A stretch of DNA of 64,000 bases from Planococcus soli (GCF_016881065.1 NZ_WXYN01000003.1:25486-89485), one strand, 5' to 3'. Counted from the first letter of the stretch, positions 1 through 8,821 are shown. The notes: generated by a model from the letters alone, not told the origin. Numbers and translations: made by a program.

Positions 1-1
1 G

Positions 2-1879
2 GTGGCACTTATGGTATTTTTAAAAACTCATATCGAATTGATTGCATCAATTTTTTCAGGAATTTTAATTGTCCTCGCCTTTACTTTGGAAACACAGCAA
101 TACTTCACTTATTCGGTTTTTACTTATTTGCTGGCATTCGGGATTGGCGGCTATGCGAAAGCGAAATACGGCATTCTGAAAACACTCGAAGACCGGCAGC
201 TGAATGTTGAAATCTTGATGATTTTAGCAGCAGTTGGTTCTTCCATCATCGGCTACTGGACAGAAGGTGCTATCCTAATTTTCATCTTCTCTTTAAGCGG
301 TGCCTTGGAAACCTATACGATGAACAAAAGCCGGAAAGAAATTACTTCCTTAATGGAACTCCAGCCTGAAGCTGCTTGGCTGCTTAAAGAAGGGCGCACG
401 GCGCGTGTCCCAATCGAAGAACTGGCTACAGGGGATCTTATCGTCGTAAAGCCCGGAGAACGGATACCAGTGGACGGCGCTTTGCACATCGGCCAAACCG
501 CTGTAGATGAGTCTGCCATCAGCGGAGAAGCACTTCCTGTCTCAAAATATGAAAAAGATGAACTTTACGCAGGTACTGTAAATTTGTCTGGCGCTATCAC
601 CATGGTGATGACCAAGCCCAGCTCTGAAACCATGTTCCAAAAGATTATTGATCTCGTTCAATCGGCGCAAAGTGAGAAATCCCCTTCCCAGCAATTTATC
701 GAGCGTTTTGAAGGCCGTTATGTAAAAGTGGTGCTCGCTACCTTTGTGCTTATGCTGTTTATGCCGCATTATCTTCTGGGCTGGGATTGGAATACGACCT
801 TTTACCGCGCAATGGTTTTACTGGTCGTAGCGTCACCTTGTGCGCTGGTCGCTTCCATCATGCCTGCCACGCTTGCCGCCATTTCCAACGGGGCTAAAAG
901 CGGCATTATTTTTAAAGGCGGCATGCACCTCGAAAACTTGAGTGTGGTTCGGGCTATCGCTTTTGATAAAACCGGCACATTGACGCGGGGCCAGCCGGAA
1001 GTCACAGATTTTGTCATTCGAAAAGGAGCAGATTCTCAACTTGCGATGGCGAAAATTGCCGGCATCGAATCTCAATCGAACCATCCGCTAGCCAAAGCCA
1101 TCCATGACTTTATTGTTTCAAAAGGAGTTGTTCCGCTGCAGAATTTGACCATTGAAGATGTTCCTGGCAATGGTTTGAAAGCAACTATTGGCCGGGAGAA
1201 GTTTCTCGTTGGAAAGCCAAAGTTTGTAGGCGAAAGCCTTGCAGAAGCATTTGAAAATGGTCTTTTGGCTAAACTGGCCAATCAGGGGAAAACAGTCACA
1301 TTTGTCCGGGACAATCAAGGAATACTTGCTGCCATGGCCTTAAAGGATACGGTCCGTGATATTACCAAATCAACAATTGAAGAATTGCAAAAAGCAGGCA
1401 TTTACTGCATCATGCTGACGGGTGATAACCGCAAAACAGCAGCTGTGATTGCCAAAGAAACAGGCGTTGATGATTACATTGCTGAATGTCTGCCGGCTGA
1501 TAAAGTAACAGAGCTGAAAAAACTATTGGAAAAGTATAAGTATGTGGCCATGACAGGCGATGGCATAAATGATGCACCTGCCCTGGCAACTGCAACGACA
1601 GGCATCGCAATGGGTGCTGGAACCGATATTGCTTTAGAGACGGCCGACGTCATCCTCATGAAAAATGATTTGTCGCGTATTGCCTATTCAATCCGCCTGT
1701 CCCGTAAAATGCAGCGCATTGTGAAGCAGAACATCTTCTTTTCTGTTTCGATAATCATTCTCTTGATTATTTCCAACTTTTTTCAAGCCATCACACTTCC
1801 CATTGGCGTCATTGGACACGAAGGCAGCACAATTTTGGTCATCTTAAACGGCTTGCGCATGCTAAACCGGCACGTATAG
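2..1879 (+). CDS. pfeT: P1B-4-type metal-efflux ATPase (PfeT/ZosA-like)
   Basis: This is a heavy-metal-translocating P-type ATPase that pumps metal ions out of the cytoplasm using ATP. Numbering from position 2, I see SPC at about 278-280 in a membrane helix, the phosphorylation motif DKTGTLT at D322, the SNHPLA motif, and GDGINDAP at about 519-526. There is an HEGS motif in the last helix near H606. SPC plus a C-terminal HEG motif is the signature of the P1B-4 group (CoaT, CtpD, B. subtilis PfeT), whose members export Fe(II), Co(II) or Zn(II). No N-terminal HMA domain is present. The length is close to that of PfeT, but the reading frame is open to the window edge. The start (GTG at 2 or ATG at 11) is therefore unproven and a few residues may be missing. 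The exact metal is not known. Confidence 0.88.
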   Translation: MALMVFLKTHIELIASIFSGILIVLAFTLETQQYFTYSVFTYLLAFGIGGYAKAKYGILKTLEDRQLNVEILMILAAVGSSIIGYWTEGAILIFIFSLSGALETYTMNKSRKEITSLMELQPEAAWLLKEGRTARVPIEELATGDLIVVKPGERIPVDGALHIGQTAVDESAISGEALPVSKYEKDELYAGTVNLSGAITMVMTKPSSETMFQKIIDLVQSAQSEKSPSQQFIERFEGRYVKVVLATFVLMLFMPHYLLGWDWNTTFYRAMVLLVVASPCALVASIMPATLAAISNGAKSGIIFKGGMHLENLSVVRAIAFDKTGTLTRGQPEVTDFVIRKGADSQLAMAKIAGIESQSNHPLAKAIHDFIVSKGVVPLQNLTIEDVPGNGLKATIGREKFLVGKPKFVGESLAEAFENGLLAKLANQGKTVTFVRDNQGILAAMALKDTVRDITKSTIEELQKAGIYCIMLTGDNRKTAAVIAKETGVDDYIAECLPADKVTELKKLLEKYKYVAMTGDGINDAPALATATTGIAMGAGTDIALETADVILMKNDLSRIAYSIRLSRKMQRIVKQNIFFSVSIIILLIISNFFQAITLPIGVIGHEGSTILVILNGLRMLNRHV

Positions 1880-1882
1880 AAA

Positions 1883-1925
1883 AAGGCATCCTGAATGTTA
1901 ATCATTCAAGATGCCTTCTTTTTGT
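1883..1925. terminator. Bidirectional terminator between the ATPase and brkB-like gene
   Basis: An 8-bp stem AAGGCATC/GATGCCTT, one mismatch and a further 6-bp stem TGAATG/CATTCA enclose a 5-nt loop. A-rich sequence lies on the left and CTTTTTG on the right, so it can serve both converging genes. The stop codon of the minus-strand gene lies inside the hairpin. Confidence 0.8.
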
Positions 1926-2742
1926 TGAAATGCCGGCGCTCTTTCATCACAGCATTAATTTGTCCACCAATTATCAATAGCATGGCGGAGATATACAGCC
2001 ATAGCATCAGGATGATAACACCGCCGATACTGCCATAGGTGGCTGAAAAGTTACCGAAATTGCTAATGTAGATGGAAAACAAATAGGAAGTCACTATCCA
2101 GCCAATGGCTGCAAATGCGGCACCTCCCAGAACGCTCAGAATGTTCATCCTTACATTCGGGGCTAGCCAGTAGATGATGGCGCAAGCGACAAATGTGATG
2201 ACTGCCGGGATGGTAAAGCGAATTGAACTCCACAAAGTCAGAAATCCTGCTTCCAAACCCAGAAATGAAAATATCAATAACCCTAGCTGCTCGCCAAAAA
2301 CAGGCAATGCCAAAGCTACGATCAAAATAAAAATCAACAGTATAGTCATCAGAATCGACATTCCCCGAGCTATAAGAAGCGGGCGATTTTCTGTTACTTT
2401 GTAAGAAAGATTCAAAGACTTGATCAAGGCATCCATACCTAGGCTTGCCGACCAAATCGTCGCTAAAATACCAAATGACAACAATCCAGTGTTTTGACTG
2501 GTTAAAATTTCTGCTAAAGTACTTTCAATCAGTACATAGACTTCTGCTGGAACAACTTCTTCCATGAAACTATATATTTGATCTTGCGATAAAGATAAAT
2601 ACGGCAACAGGGTTACCAGGAAAATCAGCAAAGGAAAAATTGACAAGAGGAAAAAAAACGCCAACTGTGCTCCAAGTCCTGGCACGTCGACGTCTTTAAT
2701 CCGCTGAAGCAATTCTTTCAAAAAACCTTTTCCCGTTGTCAC
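1906..2742 (-). CDS. YihY/virulence factor BrkB family membrane protein
   Basis: This is an integral membrane protein of the YihY/BrkB (UPF0761) family, with about six hydrophobic segments. The family hallmark DVPGLGAQLAFFFLLSIFPL is near the N-terminus and the TYGSIGGVIILMLWLY block is near the C-terminus. The biochemical role of the family is unsettled. The frame stays open to 2955, but that extension overlaps the low-complexity tail of the upstream YtxH gene and does not look like family sequence. I place the start at the GTG at 2742, which gives about 278 residues. No strong ribosome binding site precedes it, so the start is uncertain. It probably shares a transcript with the YtxH gene. 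Confidence 0.82.
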   Translation of the reverse strand: MTTGKGFLKELLQRIKDVDVPGLGAQLAFFFLLSIFPLLIFLVTLLPYLSLSQDQIYSFMEEVVPAEVYVLIESTLAEILTSQNTGLLSFGILATIWSASLGMDALIKSLNLSYKVTENRPLLIARGMSILMTILLIFILIVALALPVFGEQLGLLIFSFLGLEAGFLTLWSSIRFTIPAVITFVACAIIYWLAPNVRMNILSVLGGAAFAAIGWIVTSYLFSIYISNFGNFSATYGSIGGVIILMLWLYISAMLLIIGGQINAVMKERRHFNKKKAS

Positions 2743-2812
2743 ATCATAACTGACTGCATGCTCACGGTCTTGGTCCCTTTGCTGTCCTGCAGGTTTTAAG
2801 GGAGTAATCGGC

Positions 2813-3352
2813 TTATGACCGATTCCCGGAATTTGAATTGTTGCCAGACTGATTGCTTTTCCCGGCATTGTTATTAGATGTTGATGAATTGTTGCTCGAT
2901 GAGTTGTTATTTGATGATGAGCTGTTATTTGATTTTGAAGAAGAACCCTTATCATCTGTCAGTGAAGAAGTTGGAGATGGATTGTCTTCTTTAACTGCTG
3001 AGATAACATCATCTTTCGTTTCTACAACTGCATTTTTCGTATCCATAAATGCTTCTTTTGTTTCCAGTGCCATTTCTTTCACTTGCGGAGTCATATCTTT
3101 CAACTCGTTTACTTTGCTGCCCACATAAGAAGCATCTTCAGAGATACGTGAATACAGATTTTGTGCTCTTTCAGCTTGTTGCTGGAAAGCCTGCACTAAT
3201 TCGTCTCTATTTGAAGCGTAGTATTTTGCACTGCTGCTTGCTTTTTTCGATTTGTTCACAACATCGTTTCTCGTGTTTTTATCAAGTAGTGAGACAATAA
3301 TTCCCACTGCTGCTCCTACTAATAAACCTGTCATTAATTTGTTTTGGCTCAT
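2813..3352 (-). CDS. YtxH domain-containing protein with Ser/Asn-rich tail
   Basis: This is a 179-residue protein. An N-terminal hydrophobic segment (about residues 5-22, LMTGLLVGAAVGIIVSLL) is typical of YtxH/general-stress proteins and is followed by a charged helical, probably coiled-coil region. The last 50 or so residues are almost only Ser, Asn and Gly. YtxH proteins are small membrane-anchored stress-associated proteins without a defined activity. The start at 3352 is chosen because GGGAGG lies at the right distance; the frame runs about 12 codons further upstream without support. It lies just upstream of the BrkB-like gene on the same strand. The low-complexity tail is probably disordered. 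Confidence 0.82.
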   Translation of the reverse strand: MSQNKLMTGLLVGAAVGIIVSLLDKNTRNDVVNKSKKASSSAKYYASNRDELVQAFQQQAERAQNLYSRISEDASYVGSKVNELKDMTPQVKEMALETKEAFMDTKNAVVETKDDVISAVKEDNPSPTSSLTDDKGSSSKSNNSSSSNNNSSSNNSSTSNNNAGKSNQSGNNSNSGNRS

Positions 3353-3437
3353 CCTAAATTCCTCCCAATAATAAAATAAGATTTTCACATCTGTTAGGAA
3401 TTTTCCCTAATCTTTGAAATTCTAAACACTTATGTAT

Positions 3438-3464
3438 AAGTTATTTTTTAAAAATAACTTGACT
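3438..3464. promoter_or_regulatory. Perfect AT-rich palindrome overlapping a putative -35 of the symporter gene
   Basis: An 11-bp perfect inverted repeat (AAGTTATTTTT / AAAAATAACTT, one base between arms) covers 3438-3460 and runs into TTGACT at 3459-3464. A TATTAT box follows, but about 20 nt downstream, which is longer than the optimum. It may be an operator for the symporter gene, or the hairpin may have another role. Confidence 0.45.
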
Positions 3465-3541
3465 ATATTGAAAAACTTTCGGAATATTATGCTTACAGGA
3501 GGTTTTTAAAGAAAGAAAAGTTAAGAAAAGGAGGAGAAACA

Positions 3542-4903
3542 ATGGCACAGATCGAAGAATTATTGGGCACTATCAGCGGTTACGTATGGGGACCGCCTTT
3601 ATTGATTTTATTAGTAGGTACTGGAATTTTCTTAACTGTCCGACTCGGCGTTCTGCAGGTCCGTCTATTGCCTTACGCCTTGAAATTGGTTTTCACTAAA
3701 AATACGGATACAACTTCTAAAGGGGATATCAGTCATTTCCAGGCTCTTTCCACCGCAATGGCGGCGACGGTCGGAACCGGTAATATCGTCGGTGTCGCAA
3801 CAGCGGTCATTCTAGGCGGACCGGGTGCCGTCTTCTGGATGTGGTTTTCTGCATTTTTCGGAATGGCCACTAAATATGGTGAAGCCGTGCTTGCAGTCAA
3901 ATACCGTGTAGTCGATGCCAGAGGCCAAATGGCTGGCGGACCGATGTACTATCTTGAGCATGGATTGAAACAGAAATGGCTTGCTGTCTTGTTCGCTGTT
4001 TTTGGGGCGATTGCCGCCTTTGGAATTGGAAACGGTACGCAATCAAACTCTGTAGCATCAGTTGTTCGTGATACTTTCAGCGTTCCGACATGGGTTACTG
4101 GAATTATTTTAACTATTTTCACAGCATTGGTATTGCTTGGCGGCATTAAGAGTATCGGCCGCGTCACTTCATACTTTGTTCCTTTTATGGCGCTTTTCTA
4201 CATAATCGCAGGAATTATTATTATGATCTTCAATATGGAGCTGATTCCTGGAGCGTTTGCTACAATCTTCAGTGCGGCATTTACTGGTGAAGCTGCAGTC
4301 GGTGGCGCTATTGGTGCCGCTATCCGCTATGGTGTGGCACGAGGCGTATTCTCCAACGAAGCAGGGCTTGGATCTGCTCCGATTGCTGCCGCTGCCGCTA
4401 TCACGGATCTTCCTGGACGCCAGGCATTGGTCTCCATGACACAGGTGTTTTTCGATACCATCATCATCTGTTCAATTACAGGTGTCACAATCGTTATGTC
4501 AGGCCTTTATACAGATAAATCATTAGAAGGCGCAGCATTGACAACAGCTGCTTTTGAACAATTCCTCGGAGGCGCAGGACCAATTGTTGTAGCCATCGGA
4601 TTGATTTTCTTTGCCTCTTCTACGATTATTGGTTGGTCTTATTACGGGGAGAAATGTTTCCAGTACTTGTTTAAAAACCCGGCATTGCTTGTCGTTTACC
4701 GCATCGCTTTCGTATTGATGGTGTTTGTCGGTGCAACCGTTTCTCTAGATGTTGTTTGGACATTCTCTGATGTTATGAATGGTCTGATGGCGTTCCCGAA
4801 CTTGATCGGACTCCTTGGTTTGTCCGGCGTCATTGTTTACGAGACAAAACGCATCATCGCCAAAATCAAAGAAGAAAAAGAAGCCGAACGTGCTGGCAAT
4901 TGA
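3542..4903 (+). CDS. Sodium:alanine/glycine (AGCS) family amino acid symporter
   Basis: This 453-residue transporter belongs to the AGCS family (AlsT/DagA type), which couples uptake of alanine, glycine or glutamine to Na+ or H+. The family signature is visible in order: an N-terminal GPPLLILLVGTGIFLTVRLG helix, then GDISHFQALSTAMAATVGTG with the GNIVGVATA motif. The C-terminal half has GVARGVFSNEAGLGSAPIAA. About eleven hydrophobic segments are present, and a short charged tail ends the protein. A strong AGGAGG ribosome binding site precedes the ATG. It resembles B. subtilis AlsT, but the substrate cannot be told from sequence. The DUF1128 gene follows 58 bp downstream with no terminator between, so the two are probably co-transcribed. 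Confidence 0.93.
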   Translation: MAQIEELLGTISGYVWGPPLLILLVGTGIFLTVRLGVLQVRLLPYALKLVFTKNTDTTSKGDISHFQALSTAMAATVGTGNIVGVATAVILGGPGAVFWMWFSAFFGMATKYGEAVLAVKYRVVDARGQMAGGPMYYLEHGLKQKWLAVLFAVFGAIAAFGIGNGTQSNSVASVVRDTFSVPTWVTGIILTIFTALVLLGGIKSIGRVTSYFVPFMALFYIIAGIIIMIFNMELIPGAFATIFSAAFTGEAAVGGAIGAAIRYGVARGVFSNEAGLGSAPIAAAAAITDLPGRQALVSMTQVFFDTIIICSITGVTIVMSGLYTDKSLEGAALTTAAFEQFLGGAGPIVVAIGLIFFASSTIIGWSYYGEKCFQYLFKNPALLVVYRIAFVLMVFVGATVSLDVVWTFSDVMNGLMAFPNLIGLLGLSGVIVYETKRIIAKIKEEKEAERAGN

Positions 4904-4961
4904 CATTGCATTTGAATAATGAAATGATAAAGCATATCCACCTGAAAGGCAGGAACTTATC

Positions 4962-5183
4962 ATGGACTTATCAAAACCATCTCCAGAAAATGTCAGCTAT
5001 ATGATTGAAGAAATAAAAGCGAAATTGCGCATGGTTAATGTCGACGCAATGAAAGCTGAACATTTCAACGCATCACAGTACGAAGACTTGCATGAACTGT
5101 ATGAAATGGTCTCAACACGTGACAAGTTCAGTACAAGTGAAATGCAGGCCATCGCAACGGAACTTGGTTCTTTGCGCAAATAA
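4962..5183 (+). CDS. yfkK: DUF1128 family protein (YfkK-like)
   Basis: This is a 73-residue acidic helical protein matching the DUF1128/YfkK family of Bacillales by length and by the pattern [13 protein letters not shown]...[11 protein letters not shown]...[14 protein letters not shown]. The function is unknown. AGGCAGG precedes the ATG, and a strong terminator follows directly, so it ends the transcript that begins with the symporter. Confidence 0.85.
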   Translation: MDLSKPSPENVSYMIEEIKAKLRMVNVDAMKAEHFNASQYEDLHELYEMVSTRDKFSTSEMQAIATELGSLRK

Positions 5184-5194
5184 GGCAAATTGAA

Positions 5195-5230
5195 ATGCCC
5201 TGAAGGAATGTTCCTTCAGGGCATTTTTTT
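5195..5230 (+). terminator. Strong rho-independent terminator after DUF1128 gene
   Basis: A 14-bp perfect stem (5195-5208 with 5211-5224) with a 2-base spacer is followed by a run of seven T residues. Confidence 0.93.
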
Positions 5231-5256
5231 GCTGAATCGAATATTTACACTTTTTT

Positions 5257-5520
5257 AACGGTCGCCTTAGCTTTTCTCTGTCCAGCTTCAGAAGCCAGGT
5301 TCTCGGGTCATAAGCCAACCCGTCTGTGCGACTAAAACACGTCGCTTCGCCGGTCTGTCTTATGCCTGTCGAACCTTAACGGCTTCTTCAGCTTTTCTTT
5401 GTCCAGCTTCAGCGACCTGCTCCTCGGATCATAAGCAGCACTTCCTGTGCGGCAAAATACCCCGCTTCGGAAGTGCTGCTTATGTCTGTCGGAGCAAAAC
5501 GATCGCCTCAGCTTTTCTTT
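5257..5520 (-). repeat. Two ~120-bp structured repeats plus a terminal remnant
   Basis: Read on the minus strand, the copies are 5520-5401 and 5400-5280, followed by a 23-bp fragment of the element's first end at 5279-5257. Each full copy starts AAAGAAAAGCTGA and ends GAAGCTGGAC. Each can fold into nested arms. Copy 5520-5401 has TGCTCC/GGAGCA and a perfect 16-bp arm starting CATAAGCAGCAC. Copy 5400-5280 has AGAAGCC/GGCTTCT, AGGTTC/GAACCT and an inner GCGAC/GTCGC hairpin. They belong to the same family as the copies at 12710-13128. The first end overlaps the last codons of the methyltransferase gene. Apart from these elements and the preceding terminator, 5184-5507 holds nothing I can recognise. 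Confidence 0.85.
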
Positions 5521-6494
5521 TCATACTGCACAATATACCAGCCGCCTTCTTTTATGACGGTTTGGATGCTGAGCAATTCGAGTCCTGCATGTTCTCCCCA
5601 CTGGGCTAACTCTTGGCGCGCGGGCAGGCGGTAGAGGTTGTCGAATGATGAGAAGAAGCTGTTGAAGACGTTAGCGAATGGGGTACTATCGCTATCTCCA
5701 GCAATCGGCGTTACTACCGAAAGAATTCCTTCTTCTTTTATCCAGCTGGACAGTTCAGTGAAGAGGTCCTGGCGTTTTTCGAGGTCGATATAGTGGATGA
5801 CGTTGTTCATCATGACCATTCCTTGCAGTTGGACAGGTTTGTATTTCCATAGATCAGCATTTTCAATGGAAACGTTCTGATTATCTCTGGTCAGGCTTTT
5901 CGCAACTTCGGTTACAGCAGGGCTAATCTCAATTCCGGTGAAATGCGTATTCGGAAAGCGTTCAGCCAATTTCTTGATATAGCCGCCTTCTCCACAGCCG
6001 ATATCCAATACAGTATCAACATCTTTCCCTTTTAGGCGTCTGGACATCTTCGGCAATGCCAGTACTTCCAGCAATCGGCTCGTTTCAGCAACGGTCGGCG
6101 CATGCTTTTCTTCATCAAAATGCAGACGTTCCTGCTTGCGCATCATTTCCGGATAATTCAATAATGTCGGAATATGCAGCTCCATCATTTCCTTCAGCAG
6201 CACCCCGGAAGAATTATTGCCTTTCGGTTTCGGCAACTTCCAGGCGTTCCATGTTTTATAGCGATTTCTTCCTGCTTCTTTCAGGTGGCCGATGGATACT
6301 CCAACCCTCACCCATTGGTTCAGCAGATCTTCGTCCAATTGCAAGGCATCCGCCACATCAAATTTTGTTACCGGACGTTCGAAAGCTTTAAATAAATCCA
6401 ATTCATAGCCTACGTACGCGTGCCAGCTGTATAAAAAAGGTTCGTTGCGCTTCATGTACATTCTTGCTTTAAACATTTTCATGACATCAATCAT
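5508..6494 (-). CDS. Class I SAM-dependent methyltransferase with N-terminal helical domain
   Basis: This is a 328-residue methyltransferase. The first 100 or so residues look like the winged-helix/dimerisation domain of O-methyltransferases. The SAM-binding core follows: motif I VLDIGCGEGGYIKKL, then the acidic FTGIEISP strand, ENADLWKY, and NVIHYIDLEKRQDLFTEL. The start is the ATG at 6494 with GGAGGG upstream; it overlaps the stop of the FAD-monooxygenase gene by ATGA, so translation is coupled. The substrate is unknown. The partner gene suggests a hydroxylation-then-methylation sequence on a small aromatic or polyketide-like molecule. The final Lys-Lys-Ser and stop codon are written in the end of the adjacent repeat element, so the C-terminus may have been reshaped by insertion. 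Confidence 0.85.
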   Translation of the reverse strand: MIDVMKMFKARMYMKRNEPFLYSWHAYVGYELDLFKAFERPVTKFDVADALQLDEDLLNQWVRVGVSIGHLKEAGRNRYKTWNAWKLPKPKGNNSSGVLLKEMMELHIPTLLNYPEMMRKQERLHFDEEKHAPTVAETSRLLEVLALPKMSRRLKGKDVDTVLDIGCGEGGYIKKLAERFPNTHFTGIEISPAVTEVAKSLTRDNQNVSIENADLWKYKPVQLQGMVMMNNVIHYIDLEKRQDLFTELSSWIKEEGILSVVTPIAGDSDSTPFANVFNSFFSSFDNLYRLPARQELAQWGEHAGLELLSIQTVIKEGGWYIVQYEKKS

Positions 6495-7798
6495 ATGAGT
6501 CCCTCCGCTTTCCATGGGTAATCTTCTTCCTGTGTATAATATTTCATTTCTTTTGTGTCATCCGTCAAATCTTTCATGCGGACAGGCATAATGCCCCCCT
6601 GGATAAAGCGGTCACGGAAATTCTCTTTCCACATGCCAAGTCCCGAAACGTTCAACATCTGCTTAAAGTGGAGAATTGGATCTTCCTCCATACGCTCGAA
6701 TGTCCGCTGGCGTAAATAGCTCACCGGTTTGAACGGGAACGAGTAGGCAAGTGCCGCCAAATGGCTCAGCTGAATTACATGGTCTGCACGCTTATAGCGG
6801 ACAGTTTCAAACCACTTTAAATTACTGGTGTTCATTTTTCCTTCTTTAAACATATCTGCCGCCAATTCACCCAGAATATCAGCATCCTGAATTGCCATAT
6901 TCATTCCTTCACCTGCCATCGGATGCACAGCATGGCAGGCATCGCCAATAATTGCCTTGGTGCCTTTTACATAAGAATCGGCATGATACATGACCGGAAT
7001 CATCAATTGGATTTTCTTCCAATCCGTCAATTTCTGAACATAACCGTCTACTGCGGGTGCCAGATCGGTATACAATTTATGAAAGTGACTTATCGGCTTT
7101 TCTTTCAACTGCTTGTAATCTCCAGGCGGAATCAAATACACGCTGCGCACTTGGTCGTCAGGCAGCGGGAAAAGACCCAAAAAGCGATTGTAGGTGGATA
7201 TGATTTTCCCATCTGTAAAACTTTCTGAACGCGGAAACGTCACTGTCAGAAAATGATGATTGTAGGTGGTCTGCTTAACTTCGATTTCCATCGCTTTTCG
7301 CGTGACCGAAGACCGACCCTCGGCACCAAAGAAAAATTGTGCCTCTACTTCGAATTTTTCTGTCCCTTTTTGAAGCAAAGCCGTTTTTTCTCCATAGCCT
7401 TTGCAGGAAGTACCTTTTAAATAATGAAAGTTTTCATATTCTGAAGCTGCTTTTAAAATAACGGATTTCAATTCTTCGTGATGCATCATGTATGCTGCAT
7501 TATACTTGCCTGGCAGCACACTGTAATCCATGAATGCCTGGTCTTTCACTTGCAGGGTGCTTGAAAGTTCAAGCATATCCAGTACTTTAATTTCATTTGA
7601 ACGATCACATATTTGTTTGTACAGTCCGAGGCCATCAAATATCTGCATACTTTTTGGCTGCAGAAGCTCGCCCTTGTAGGTAGGCGCTTTAACAGCCATT
7701 CGTTCGGCGAGAACCACATCGATTCCGCGCTGCACCAATTTTAAAGCGAGCGTCAATCCACCGATTCCACCCCCGCCTATAAATACGTCAGTTTTCAT
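6491..7798 (-). CDS. FAD-dependent aromatic-hydroxylase-like monooxygenase
   Basis: This is a flavoprotein of about 435 residues in the UbiH/PHBH-like group A monooxygenase family. It has the FAD-binding Rossmann motif GGGGIGG at residues 8-14, a central EGRSSVTRKA segment at the NADPH/FAD (DG) motif position, and the second FAD motif GDACHAVHPMAGEGMNMAIQ. Such enzymes hydroxylate aromatic or isoprenoid rings using NAD(P)H and O2. The start at 7798 gives MKTDVFIGG; an ATG at 7807 is an alternative, and both have purine-rich sites upstream. It is the first gene of a two-gene unit with the downstream methyltransferase. No other biosynthetic genes are adjacent, so the product is unknown. Confidence 0.85.
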   Translation of the reverse strand: MKTDVFIGGGGIGGLTLALKLVQRGIDVVLAERMAVKAPTYKGELLQPKSMQIFDGLGLYKQICDRSNEIKVLDMLELSSTLQVKDQAFMDYSVLPGKYNAAYMMHHEELKSVILKAASEYENFHYLKGTSCKGYGEKTALLQKGTEKFEVEAQFFFGAEGRSSVTRKAMEIEVKQTTYNHHFLTVTFPRSESFTDGKIISTYNRFLGLFPLPDDQVRSVYLIPPGDYKQLKEKPISHFHKLYTDLAPAVDGYVQKLTDWKKIQLMIPVMYHADSYVKGTKAIIGDACHAVHPMAGEGMNMAIQDADILGELAADMFKEGKMNTSNLKWFETVRYKRADHVIQLSHLAALAYSFPFKPVSYLRQRTFERMEEDPILHFKQMLNVSGLGMWKENFRDRFIQGGIMPVRMKDLTDDTKEMKYYTQEEDYPWKAEGLI

Positions 7799-7865
7799 CT
7801 GCTTCATCCCCTTCTTTCTCCTTACCCTACCTTTATGAGACTGAAAACCCATAAAACCTCCCTAA

Positions 7866-7895
7866 CAAAAAAAGAAGCCCAAGGATGGACTTCTT
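7866..7895 (-). terminator. Terminator of the psuK-psuG unit
   Basis: On the minus strand a 9-bp stem (AAGAAGTCC/GGGCTTCTT, one G-T pair) with a 6-nt loop is followed by a run of T residues. Confidence 0.8.
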
Positions 7896-7909
7896 TTCAC
7901 AAATTATTC

Positions 7910-8821
7910 TTAAAGTTGGTTATAAGCTGCAGCGAGCTGAGCTCCGACTTTCGCATTATGCTTAACCAGTTCGATATTGGCGACCAGGCTTTTCCCTTCA
8001 GTCAGCTCTTTGACTTTACCTAAAAGGAATGGCGTCACTTCTTTTCCTGAAATGCCATTGTCATTCGCTTCAGCCATTGCTTGAGCGATGATGCCATTGA
8101 TGAACGATTCCTCCAAAGCATGTTCTGCTGGAATCGGATTGGCGATAACTGCTCCGCCTTTTATTCCCAGATCCCATTTTGCTTTCAGCACTTTGGCGAG
8201 CTCGGCTGAGTCATCGCTGCGGAACGTCAGGTCAAAACCGCTTGAACGGGTATAGAATGCCGGCATTACATCTGTTTGGAACCCTATGACCGGAACGCCT
8301 TTCGTTTCCAAGTATTCCAATGTCAAACCAATATCCAAAATCGACTTCGCTCCTGCACAAACGACTGCGACTCCAGTGTTTGAAAGTTCTTCCAAATCAG
8401 CTGAAATATCCATCGTTGTCTCAGCCCCTCTGTGCACCCCGCCAATCCCGCCGGTAGCGAAAACCCGAATGCCTGCAAGCTCTGCACAAATCATCGTTGC
8501 CGCTACTGTTGTAGCACCAATTTTTTTTGTTGCAATCAATTGGCCGATATCTCTTCTCGACACTTTGGAAACGCCCGGGCTGTTGCCGAGCAACTCCAAT
8601 TCCTCCTCGGATAAACCAATCTTGATTTTGCCGTTCATAATCGCGATGGTTGCAGGAACTGCTCCATTGTCACGTATGATCTGCTCTACCATACGGGCCG
8701 TTTCAACATTCTGCGGATAAGGCATGCCATGTGAGATGATGGTCGATTCGAGCGCCACGATCGGTTTTTTGCCCTCTATTGCTTGTTGTACTTCAGTTGA
8801 ATAGGAAATCATTGATGTCAT
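7910..8821 (-). CDS. psuG: Pseudouridine-5'-phosphate glycosidase
   Basis: This enzyme reversibly splits the C-C glycosidic bond of pseudouridine 5'-phosphate into uracil and ribose 5-phosphate. The 303-residue protein spans the whole PsuG (IndA-like) domain. The N-terminal [17 protein letters not shown] contains the conserved Glu at about residue 25, and [12 protein letters not shown] contains the conserved Lys near residue 159. The glycine-rich [18 protein letters not shown] loop and the C-terminal [11 protein letters not shown] motif complete the set. GGAGG lies upstream, inside the end of the kinase gene, and start and stop overlap as ATGA. With the upstream kinase it makes a complete two-step pseudouridine breakdown route in the cytoplasm. 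No transporter gene is next to it. Confidence 0.95.
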   Translation of the reverse strand: MTSMISYSTEVQQAIEGKKPIVALESTIISHGMPYPQNVETARMVEQIIRDNGAVPATIAIMNGKIKIGLSEEELELLGNSPGVSKVSRRDIGQLIATKKIGATTVAATMICAELAGIRVFATGGIGGVHRGAETTMDISADLEELSNTGVAVVCAGAKSILDIGLTLEYLETKGVPVIGFQTDVMPAFYTRSSGFDLTFRSDDSAELAKVLKAKWDLGIKGGAVIANPIPAEHALEESFINGIIAQAMAEANDNGISGKEVTPFLLGKVKELTEGKSLVANIELVKHNAKVGAQLAAAYNQL

